Part shown: piece by piece, positions 24,744-33,233 of the stretch
Numbering within the stretch: the first letter of the stretch is position 1
Layout of the letters: every line of letters starts with the position of its first letter
Origin: Hedera helix
Taxonomy: Eukaryota > Streptophyta > Magnoliopsida > Apiales > Araliaceae
Length of the DNA stretch: 64,000 bases
Assembly: GCA_947179155.2 (NCBI GenBank)
Contig: OX359283.1
Coordinates: forward strand, 13,983,336 to 14,047,335
Reading direction: 5' to 3'
Made by a program: the position numbers and the translations under genes
The notes under the pieces: model-generated
Databases searched by the model: none
The model's input: the letters and a program-made list of their open reading frames with translations, nothing else
What the model was told of the DNA's origin: nothing

Positions 24744-26896
24744 GGCTAAATATAGTTTAGTTACATGAAATTCTACCATACTCATAATTCGGCCCCTAAA
24801 TTAATTAGCCTTATACATCCCTTATATCAAGTACCTAATTTCACACAATTTAGCCCCCAAAATCAATTTTCGACGAAAATTGGTCAGAATACGTAATTTT
24901 TTGACTGGTTAATTACACTTTTGTTACATTAAGTACCATAAAATTCATAATTCGCCCACCAAAATATTTTTATATAGTTTGACTGTATAAAATATGGTTT
25001 GACTTTAATAAAAAAATTAATTAATTATTAAAAAAAATCACACAACCCTAAATTTAATTTTAAAACAAAACTATTAAACTTATTTTTTTTTTAATAGAAC
25101 CAAATAATAATAGTGATTATTTATTTATTTCATTTATATTTAAATAAAATACATAGAATAAATAATGTTAATTTTCTATTATACTAAATAAATTCATGTT
25201 TTCTATTCTATGTAGAATGTGTTCTTATGCTTTAATATAATAGGTTGCTTTTAATATTCAGATATTAGCTATAATGTATTATTTATTTTGCATTTGAAAA
25301 TAATTTTTTTTCAGTTTTACATTTGAAAATAAATTTATTTCAATTTTTCATTTGAAAATAAATTTATTTCAAGTTTTCATTTGAAAATAAATTTATTTCA
25401 CTTTTACATATAAGTTAATTATTTTGTATTTGAAAGTTATATTTTTTTTCTTTGTTTTCTAAATTATAATTTAAATAAATACACCCTTTGTAATATATTT
25501 TTTTAATTTATAAAAATTTAAAAGTGATAATTTATTTTGATACTTTTACGGTATTAATTAGCATTTTTATTTTTTTATTTTTTACTTTTTGTTAAATATT
25601 ATTTGGAATAATTTTTATTTTTTGTTACACTAAATAAATTCATGTTTTCTATTCTACGCAGGATGAGTTATTATATTTTAATATAATAGGTTGTTTTTAA
25701 TATTCAGATATTAGCTAATATGTATTATTTATTTTGCATTTGAAAATAAATTTATTTTACTTTAAATATAAGTTAATTATTATGTATTTGAAATTTATGT
25801 TATTTTTTTCTTTGTTTTTTAAATTATAATTTAAATAAATACACCCTTTGTTATATATTCTTTTTAATTTATAAAAGTCTAAAATTTAAATGTGATAATT
25901 TATTTTGATACTTATACGGTATTAATTAGTATTTTTATTTTCAGTTTTACATTTGAAAATAAATTTATTTCAATTTTTCATTTGAAAATAAATTTATTTC
26001 AAGTTTTCATTTGAAAATAAATTTATTTCACTTTTACATATAAGTTAATTATTTTGTATTTGAAAGTTATATTTTTTTTCTTTGTTTTCTAAATTATAAT
26101 TTAAATAAATACACCCTTTGTAATATATTTTTTTAATTTATAAAAATTTAAAAGTGATAATTTATTTTGATACTTTTACGGTATTAATTAGCATTTTTAT
26201 TTTTTTATTTTTTACTTTTTGTTAAATATTATTTGGAATAATTTTTATTTTTTGTTACACTAAATAAATTCATGTTTTCTATTCTACGCAGGATGAGTTA
26301 TTATATTTTAATATAATAGTTTGTTTTTAATATTTAGATATTAGCTAATATGTATTATTTATTTTGCATTTGAAAATAAATTTATTTCACTTTAAATATA
26401 AGTTAATTATTATGTATTTGAAATTTATGTTATTTTTTTCTTTGTTTTTTAAATTATAATTTAAATAAATACACCCTTTGTTATATATTCTTTTTAATTT
26501 ATAAAAGTCTAAAATTTAAATGTGATAATTTATTTTGATACTTATACGGTATTAATTAGTATTTTTATTTTTTTATTTTTTCTTAAACAGTATTTAATAC
26601 AATTAGTTTGGGGGCCGAACTGTGAGTAAGGTGAAATTTTGTGTAACTAAACTGTATTTAGCCCCTTTTAAATAAGTTAATGGTATTTAAATACGGTCAC
26701 ATTATATAAACCCATTAGGGCCCTACCGGATTGCCATTCGGGTTTGGTTTTTCGGTCAATTTGTGCTGAAAATTGATTTTGGGGGCTAAATTATGTGAAA
26801 TTAAGTACTTGATGTAACAGATGTGTAAGCCCAATTAATTTGGGGGTCGAAATATGAGTAGGGTGGAACATTGTGTAACTAAACTGTATTTAGCCC
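24744..26896. mobile_element. Foldback element with nested long terminal inverted repeats
   Basis: The left end GGGCTAAATATAGTTTAGTT continues through ...TAATTTCACACAATTTAGCC CCCAAAATCAATTTTC to about 24890. The reverse complement of the right end, GGGCTAAATACAGTTTAGTT, matches the same ~145 bases back to about 26755. A second, shorter copy of the terminal sequence lies inside on each side (about 24905-24965 and 26600-26665), so one element may have inserted near the end of a relative. No transposase frame and no certain TSD. Confidence 0.7.
25311..26570. repeat. Two tandem 630 bp units inside the foldback element
   Basis: TCAGTTTTACATTTGAAAAT starts at 25311 and again at 25941, and the following ~600 bases are nearly identical. 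Each unit holds several copies of CATTTGAAAATAAATTTATT and two versions of the TTAAATAAATACACCCTTTG block. The near identity implies a recent duplication. Confidence 0.92.
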
Positions 26897-27203
26897 TTTG
26901 TTAAATAAAGCACAATGAGGTACGTCCTATGTGATTTAATTACTAGCCTAAGTGTTGGTAACTTAAAGGATTTAATTAGTAATCATTGATTAATTGTTGG
27001 AAGCTTAAAGGGTTTAACTAGTAGCCCAATTGGATTTAATATATTGAGTCCAAGAAAATTAAATGATGAGCCCAAAGGGGATTAAATAGAGAGTCCAATA
27101 GGTCGCCCAAATTAATTAATATTAAGAGCCTTATAAATGTAACATGGGAGCCTAAATGAAATTAATTTAAACTAGCTCAACACTTGATAAAATTAAGTCC
27201 TGT

Positions 27204-27695
27204 TTAAGGGAAAATGAAGTATTTGTTGGTACCGCTCTTCTTTGTCCAAGTAGTCCTGGGTTGGTAAATTCGGCGCACCACCAAATCCAAATCGTACTTT
27301 TCAATCCCATGACTCAAATAGTCATCGGCCTTGTGTGCAAGATTTGGCAAATGAAAGTAGGCATTAATCGTGTGACTCGAAAAAGAAACTGGTTGACCAC
27401 GGACTTGAACAACAAAGTTAGTGGTGTGTATTGTATTTGCATAAAACTCCTTCACCACTGATATAACGGCTGGCCCTGATTGCTCTGTGAAGTCAAACCA
27501 ATTGCGCTCTGCAATCTGTACGACCATCTCACCATCCTTCTCAGCGTCCGGCTGTAAACCTCTCTCTAGGACAAATGTTTTTCCTACTAGCACCGTTTGA
27601 TATCTTGTCGCCGCTTCTTCACTCATAAATCTTGTTTCCTTATAAGTCGTTTGTGAAGAATGCGAACTGGAACCCCTTCTTCGCTTTGACGTCAT
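27204..27695 (-). pseudogene. Athila-type downstream ORF (plant transposon protein domain), truncated
   Basis: A 163-codon frame starts MTSKRRRGSSSHSSQTTYKE, then has an RF..EEAATRY region, ...LERGLQPD, an ERNWFDFTE segment, VREFYAN-like VVKEFYANT, VRGQPVSFSS and an IN-AYFHLP segment. From memory of the family, this pattern matches the 'putative plant transposon protein' domain found in ORFs downstream of, or near, Athila pol genes. The frame runs to the junction with LTR-like DNA at 27203 without a stop, so the C-terminus is lost. It is separated from the Athila pol remains (42646-51585, same strand) only by the Tekay-like insertion, so I read both as parts of one element. Confidence 0.6.
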
Positions 27696-27914
27696 GCCAG
27701 ATGTAACCCACTAATAACTAGTTCACTGCTCAAATGACCCACACTCTACCTAGAAATTATCTCCTTAGCTTTTTGTCAAACAGTTGGTGGGCAACAATAT
27801 ACTCCCCCAAACTTATGAATTGTGCACTCTACACACCTTACTCAAGCACCACACTACCCAAGTAATATATGAGTCCATTAGGTGCACATATAAGCATGCA
27901 AAAGATTAAGATCA

Positions 27915-27919
27915 CACAA
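27915..27919. repeat. TSD CACAA, left copy
   Basis: CACAA precedes the TGTAATGTCC start of the complete element and recurs exactly at 41701-41705 after its end. Confidence 0.93.
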
Positions 27920-28757
27920 TGTAATGTCCTAGAATTTCCACGTCTTTATTAATTAAATTATTAATTTAATTTCCAACGAGTTAGTTTTACGAGATTATTT
28001 AAATCTTTTTATGTGATTAATTAATTATGTGATTAAATAATTATGTAATTAATTACTAAAATTAATTAAAGGGGGTTACTAATATGTTATTAAATTAGTG
28101 AACAAACCCTAAAGTTTTAATATCAAAATAATTGATAAGTTTCCTATTAATTAAATATTCAATTAAATTGAATATAATGAGTGAATTAAATATAATAAAT
28201 TAATTAATATGATTATTAATTAATGTAAATAATGTGAAATATTAATTATAGTACTTATTAGTCCATTTAGTAATTTAATACTTATGGGTTAGAATATTTA
28301 ATTATTTATTCAATCTAATTATTTATTTAATCATGGATTGAATAATTAATGTATAAATTATTAAATTAGCCCAACATGGGTCAATTAGTAGCCCAAGTGG
28401 AGGATAATAAAATTTGACAATTTAGTAGCCCAAACAATTTAATAGAAGCCCAATTGGTATTTTAAATTAAAGCCCAATGATTGGCCCACTTGAAAAATAC
28501 TTAATTAAACTATTTATTTATTAAAGTAAGCAAAATGACAATGATTTTGGGACAAATAATAGTCCATCAGCCGAAGCATGCTAGGAAGGAGAGAGAAAAT
28601 GAGTTGGTTTTTATTTTAATTTCTTTTTCATTTATTTAATTAAGGATTGCTTGTTTTGTTTTTTTGTAGTACATGAAACCATGCTTCTTTTCACCAACTA
28701 AGTCATGGCTAGCTTTCTTGTGTAAGTATCCATATAGGGGCATGGGCTAAATTATTA

Positions 28758-28774
28758 GATATATTATGTATCTA
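28758..28774 (+). promoter_or_regulatory. Candidate LTR promoter palindrome
   Basis: AGATATATTATGTATCT is an imperfect palindrome at the place where other LTRs here have TATA boxes, upstream of a purine-rich GAGAGAGTTAGAGAGCATTT leader. Weaker than the TATAAATA examples. Confidence 0.35.
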
Positions 28775-29490
28775 TCATATTTGCAAGCATACTTACAATT
28801 TAGTAGTTTTTGAAAGTCATTTCTCATCTTTTATTTTCAAACAAAAGAGAGAGTTAGAGAGCATTTGAGAGGGTGAGAAAATTTGAGAGCAAAATACTAG
28901 GAGAAGAGAAGGAGTCTTGGTTCATGTCATCTTCCTTCACAACTTATTTTGGAAGAAAAAGAAGAATAGCCATTAAATCAAGGTAATGGTTATTTTAAAT
29001 GAAATTTTGTTTTTAAATTAAATAAATCATCATGTTATTATAAACATGTTAATATAGTTATTAATGTGTAGTTGTAATATTTATGCCATGCTTGAGTTTA
29101 ATATGTTTGGTTTGTATTTTGGTATATTTTATATGCTAAAATATGTGTTTAGTAGTGTATAAACAAGTGTTGGAATTCATGACCAAAAATATTTTTATAA
29201 ACCTTAGATTTTAAAACATTAAATCATGAGAAAAAACAAAGTTTGAATCACTCAAAATGGAGTTATACACAAAAAGTTATGATTTGTGGTAGTTTATGTG
29301 ATGTAAATTTTTTTTAAAAAAAATAATGATATTAAATCATGAAAAATTAATTTTTCATGTTATAAATTAATATAAGGTGATTGGTAATTTTTTTGGATTT
29401 TTATTGAGGATTTAAAGCTTACTTGATGGTATATTTTTAATTAAAATGGGTACTGTTCACGTTCTGCAGGAAGAAAAAAAAAAGGGGGTT

Positions 29491-29654
29491 TTCCGCGCAA
29501 TGCGCGGAAGGTTATTAGGCTAAGGGACGCAGAGTCAAACGACGTCGTTTGGCCTTCGTAAGAATTTACTCCGCGCAATGCGCGGAAGCCGTTTACGGCT
29601 TCTCAAAACGGCACCGTTTTGAGCCGTTGTTTCTGAAGGCGCGCGCAATGCGCG
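29491..29654. repeat. Cluster of perfect GC-rich palindromes in 5' LTR
   Basis: In about 165 bases: TTCCGCGCAATGCGCGGAA (29491-29509), CAAACGACGTCGTTTG (29536-29551), CCGCGCAATGCGCGG (29571-29585), AAGCCGTTTACGGCTT (29586-29601), a 22-base palindrome with 10-base arms CTCAAAACGG/CCGTTTTGAG (29602-29623), and CGCGCAATGCGCG (29642-29654). The 3' LTR keeps the cluster at about 39375-39540, with CpG-type transitions (GACGTC to GATGTC; TTCGTA to TTTGTA). Confidence 0.95.
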
Positions 29655-29879
29655 AGCGCCGGTTTTCTGCGAAATTACCAGTTTGCCCCTCCGTGTTATT
29701 CTTGGCAGAATTACCATTTTGCCCTCGGATCAGTTTTCAACTTATTTACGAAAATGCCATTCGGGTTAATTTTAATTAATTTAAATATTTAAAAATTAAT
29801 TTAAAATTATAACAAAAATAATATTGGGGAGGATATTTTTCAATAAGTTTAATATTTAAATATTTTAAAATTTAATCTA

Positions 29880-30540
29880 GTTAGTTAATCATGGTTAAGT
29901 TAAATAAATTTATTATTTATTTATTATTTTAAATGTTAATAATAAATAAAGATGATAAATTAGCAATTATTATTTAATGCCTATTAAATAATACTTAAAC
30001 AGAGATAAAATTTATAAATGAATTATTTATTATTTAAATATTATTAAATAATAAATAAGGATAATTAAGTAATTAATTATTATTTAATTAGCATTAAATA
30101 ACGATTAATGGAAATTAAGTTATTAGAGTAATAATTTATTATTTAATTTAAATAATAAATAAGAATGATTTAATTATTATTTAACCTTAAATAATAATTA
30201 AAATTAATTAAATAATTAATTATTATTTAATTAACATTAAATAATAATTAAAGAGGATTAAGATTAGTAAACTATTATTTAATTTTCTTAAATTAAATAA
30301 TAAGTAAGGTTAATTACTTAGTTAATTATTGGTTGATTAATACTAAATTAAAGAAGGTTAAAATTAAGTCAATAATTATTTATTATTTAATTATAATTAA
30401 ATAATAAGTAAGTACAATTAGTTATTATTTATTTTTAAATAATAACTAGAGTTAATTAATTAATTTCTATTTAATCAAGATTAAATAGTAATTAAATAGA
30501 GTTTGAGTTAATAAAATAAATTGAATTTAATTATGATTTA
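29880..30540. repeat. AT-rich ATTTAATTATTATTTAA-type repeats in LTR
   Basis: Repeated AATAATTAATTATTATTTAA and TAAATAATAATTAA words, many self-complementary, with roughly 60-70 base spacing of longer units. Follows the GC palindrome cluster as in the other long LTRs. Confidence 0.8.
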
Positions 30541-31437
30541 ATTAAACAAATGTAATAAGTTGTTTAAGGGTTTAATAAGTGTCCAACACTTAAGAAAAAT
30601 AGTTTCTAACTTATTAAATTATTAACCTAAAATGATTAAGGGTCTATAAGGTTAATAATATTGTTTTGACTAATGTAATTTATGTGTTAGTACTTATGTG
30701 GTAAATAAGTTCATTATTAAGCGTATAGTTATGCAATTACGCCGTACTAATTATTAGACCGACTCTATTAATGTTAGGTCTTTTAAAGCAAGTTAGTTAA
30801 AGCTAGACAATTGTTGTAGCTGAGCAGACAGACAAGTTCTCTAACCCTACTCATTTATTGTTGAACAAGTTTCTATACTTGTATTTATTGTCAAAGATTG
30901 AAGTGGTTTAATTATTTAAAATTATCCCACATCCATATTGTTTATAAAATCTCACTTAGTGCACTTGAAGCTTATTAGTTCTTGATTCATGAACTGTATT
31001 AAAAATGTCAAAAGTTAATAGTTCAGCTAGACATTACGTTTATAAATTCAATACTTGAATACTTTTAAAAGCTTATCCAAACCATTGTTGGGTGCGGATT
31101 TTTTATATTAAGTATGAGAATTGAACAACCCTAAATTAGGGGATTTTGTGTCGGGAAACCGACTTTGGGCGCCAGTGACTAAATGTAATGCATATACAGC
31201 GGGTTGAATAGGCTGATCCCCTTGAAAACCAAACAACTCAAAGGGTCAGAGGAAACTCTATTATACCCTCGTTAGTTCAGGGTCCTTGGTGACCGCTCAG
31301 CATTTTAAGATTCAAATATTCTGTTTATTAAAATTTGAATATTGTTTCATTCACAATTGTTATATCTATTGTTGAATCATTGATGATATTTCCCATTCAT
31401 TCATGATATATTAAATCTCTATGATTGTTCTAAACTT

Positions 31438-31487
31438 GCTGAGCAAACTAGTTGCTCATTCTTGCTATATCATGAACCATTTTTCAG
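31438..31487 (+). promoter_or_regulatory. Conserved LTR hairpin and acceptor-like CAG
   Basis: TGAGCAAACTAGTTGCTCA forms a 7-base stem (TGAGCAA/TTGCTCA). It is followed by CCATTTTTCAG ending at 31487 and a Lys-codon-rich purine stretch (AAGGATAAGGGAAAAGGAAA). The same order appears in the two related LTRs. Confidence 0.5.
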
Positions 31488-31789
31488 ATAGACCTGATTG
31501 CTCAAAGAAGGATAAGGGAAAAGGAAAAGCCAGAGATTAAATTAGCTTTTGCATGCTAATTAGATATTTAATGTGTATTTACTGTTGAAGAACCTTTTGT
31601 AATTACTTATGATAGGAACTGTTTTATGTTAAGGTTGATAAACCCTGGTATTGTAACCTTTTGAAGGGAACCAATATGTATTATTCCGCGATGTTTAAAT
31701 GCAATGTATGTATTTAATTGTTAGTAATGTGTTGAATAGTGAGAACCAAACTTGAGGTTATGGAACCCGGATTTGGGGTCGTCACAGGT

Positions 31790-31801
31790 TGGTATCAGAG
31801 C
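31790..31801 (+). other. Primer binding site, initiator Met tRNA
   Basis: TGGTATCAGAGC, three bases after the 5' LTR end, is complementary to the 3' end of plant initiator methionine tRNA, the usual primer of chromoviruses. Confidence 0.93.
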
Positions 31802-31998
31802 TGTAGGTTAGAAACGTTAGGATTTGCGAAACCTAAGTTATAACCTTAGTATTAAACTCATATCGAGTGCGTTAGGAGATGAATCGGGGAGATTCATCAT
31901 GTTGTGTATTTTTGGAGATGGATTGAGAAAATCCATCGAGCCGAGATGTACATGATAAAATATCATTTCATTTCATCAATGAATATATTTTATTGCTG

Positions 31999-32026
31999 TA
32001 CTAACGTGTGTTATTTTTTTTATAGG
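31999..32026 (+). promoter_or_regulatory. Splice acceptor-like site abutting the coiled-coil ORF
   Basis: TACTAAC (consensus branch point) at 31999-32005, then a T-rich tract and TATAG at 32021-32025. The ATG of the extra ORF begins at 32027, one base after the AG. Candidate donors are AG|GTTAGA at 31806 and AAG|GTAATG at 28982 in the LTR leader. Confidence 0.5.
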
Positions 32027-32884
32027 ATGGCAGAGATCGGACAGTCGAGTCGCACTGCTGAGGAGGACTATATTGATATCCATATGGATACTGCACAGCC
32101 GCTGGTGGCTGCACCCGTAGAGGAGCCAGAGTCGGATCCTGAGGAGGGGGATCGTGTGGAGCCCGTTTGGGGCGGAGTCATGAGGCCTTACAGTGAGGAT
32201 GAGGCCGAGTCAGAGGAGTCTGAGGAGGAGGAGTCAGCTGATGGCATGGGCACCACTGCCGCTGACATCATAAAGGGACTGACCACTAGGAACGAGCAGC
32301 TGGAGGCAAGGGTCCAGCATCTAGAGGAGCAGAATCTGACCCACCAGCACATGGAGGATCAGTATAGGGATGCGGCTTATCAGTTCTCTGGCGAGAAAAC
32401 GGAGCTGAAAGAGAAGATAGTAGGACTGGAGGGTCAGGTACAGTGGTACGAGGGATCGGTGGAGCACTATGCAGTGCTAGCTCATCAGCTTGTGGATCAG
32501 GACGTAGAGCTGCAGGCCAAGTTGGCAATGGCTGAGACTAGGTTGGCCGAGGCTGAGTTGAAGGTTCAGCAAGTACAGGCAGAGAAGGCCGCCATCCGTG
32601 CACACTGGCAGGAGGCGATAGAGGACCGGATAGAGATGGAGAGACAGCGGGATGCCGCTCATGGTCAAATGATTGAGCTAGAGGAGGAGATCCGCGAGAA
32701 GCGGGTGAGGACGAATAGACTTAGCTATGTCTACCGATCTTCATATGGTAGGCTTCAGAGCAGGGTGCACTACTACCCAGCTGAGGAGGGCCAGTCGATG
32801 CATACCATCAGCAGGAGTGTGGTGATGGCCATCGGGGATGAGGAGTATGACGATGCGATCCGTAGGGGGATGCGCATTCAGTAG
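32027..32884 (+). CDS. Extra acidic coiled-coil ORF upstream of gag
   Basis: Taking the ATG right after the acceptor-like TATAG, the product is 285 residues starting MAEIGQSSRTAEEDYIDIHM. The frame is also open upstream to 31904, but those 41 residues are not needed and have intron-like composition. Residues ~30-75 are very acidic (SEDEAESEESEEEESADG). Residues ~80-235 are a long heptad-rich coiled coil (TTRNEQLEARVQHLEEQ; AMAETRLAEAELKVQQVQAE; MIELEEEIREKRV). The last ~50 residues are Tyr/Arg-rich (LSYVYRSSYGRLQSRVHYY). There is no zinc knuckle or catalytic motif. The frame is undamaged although gag-pol next door is broken, and it is GC-richer than its flanks. Extra ORFs between primer site and gag are known in other plant retrotransposon lineages; I cannot name a function. 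A self-assembling structural or RNA-binding accessory protein is a guess. Confidence 0.75.
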   Translation: MAEIGQSSRTAEEDYIDIHMDTAQPLVAAPVEEPESDPEEGDRVEPVWGGVMRPYSEDEAESEESEEEESADGMGTTAADIIKGLTTRNEQLEARVQHLEEQNLTHQHMEDQYRDAAYQFSGEKTELKEKIVGLEGQVQWYEGSVEHYAVLAHQLVDQDVELQAKLAMAETRLAEAELKVQQVQAEKAAIRAHWQEAIEDRIEMERQRDAAHGQMIELEEEIREKRVRTNRLSYVYRSSYGRLQSRVHYYPAEEGQSMHTISRSVVMAIGDEEYDDAIRRGMRIQ

Positions 32885-33215
32885 TAGTAGTTGCTTTCTA
32901 ATTTCGTATGTAAATAGATGCAGTAGAACCCAACTTTTGTTTTATTAGAGGGTTAATATGTCACTAAATCCCAACTCTAGGAAGTTGTAGGATATGTCAG
33001 ATCCCATCTTTTGTAGCTTCTCTGGGATAGAAGCATTTATAGCAGTATGCTTTTGATGTAAAGTGCTACGCACTACTGTTTTAGCATATGAGTATAAATG
33101 CAGTTGAATTTATGTTTATATGCGTGTTGAAATAATTACTCGTATTTTAGCTAAACATTGTCTAAGATACTAAATAATGAAATGAAAAAGATGCAACCAG
33201 TATAATAATGTAAAT

Positions 33216-33233
33216 TTTTGTTTATAACAGAAA
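33216..33233 (+). promoter_or_regulatory. Splice acceptor-like site abutting gag ATG
   Basis: TTTTTGTTTATAACAG ends at 33230 and the gag ATG is at 33234. TACTAAA at about 33168-33174 could serve as a distant branch point. Together with the site at 32025, this gives each ORF its own acceptor next to its start. Confidence 0.4.

Larger units (their letters stand above)
24241..27203 (+). mobile_element. Tekay-like LTR fragment (5' part), interrupted
   Basis: Outside the foldback insert, this matches early-LTR sequence elsewhere in the window. AACCCAATGTGGTAATATTT...GGGTAATTATATTATAAGCC here pairs with AACCCAATGTAGGAATAACT...GGTTAACTATATTATAAACT at about 165-215. GAGGAGAATAAA pairs with the window start. 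After the insert, repeated AGCCCAA/AGTCCAA words (26950-27170) match the same zone of other LTRs. Neither end is a clean TG or CA. Confidence 0.5.
27920..31786 (+). mobile_element. 5' LTR of Tekay-like element, 3867 bp
   Basis: TGTAATGTCC...GGGGTCGTCACA. It differs from the 3' LTR (3897 bp) by scattered substitutions and two length changes in the 3' copy: about 17 bases of A/T repeat near 39700 and a 13-base duplication near 41570. Subregions: leader with candidate donor AAG|GTAATG at 28982, palindrome cluster 29491-29654, AT-rich array 29880-30540, hairpin and CAG at 31438-31487. Confidence 0.95.

Noticed and set aside
29535..29779. Frames over the LTR palindrome cluster in both LTRs
   Set aside because: GC-rich islet lacks stops by composition; no coding signature.
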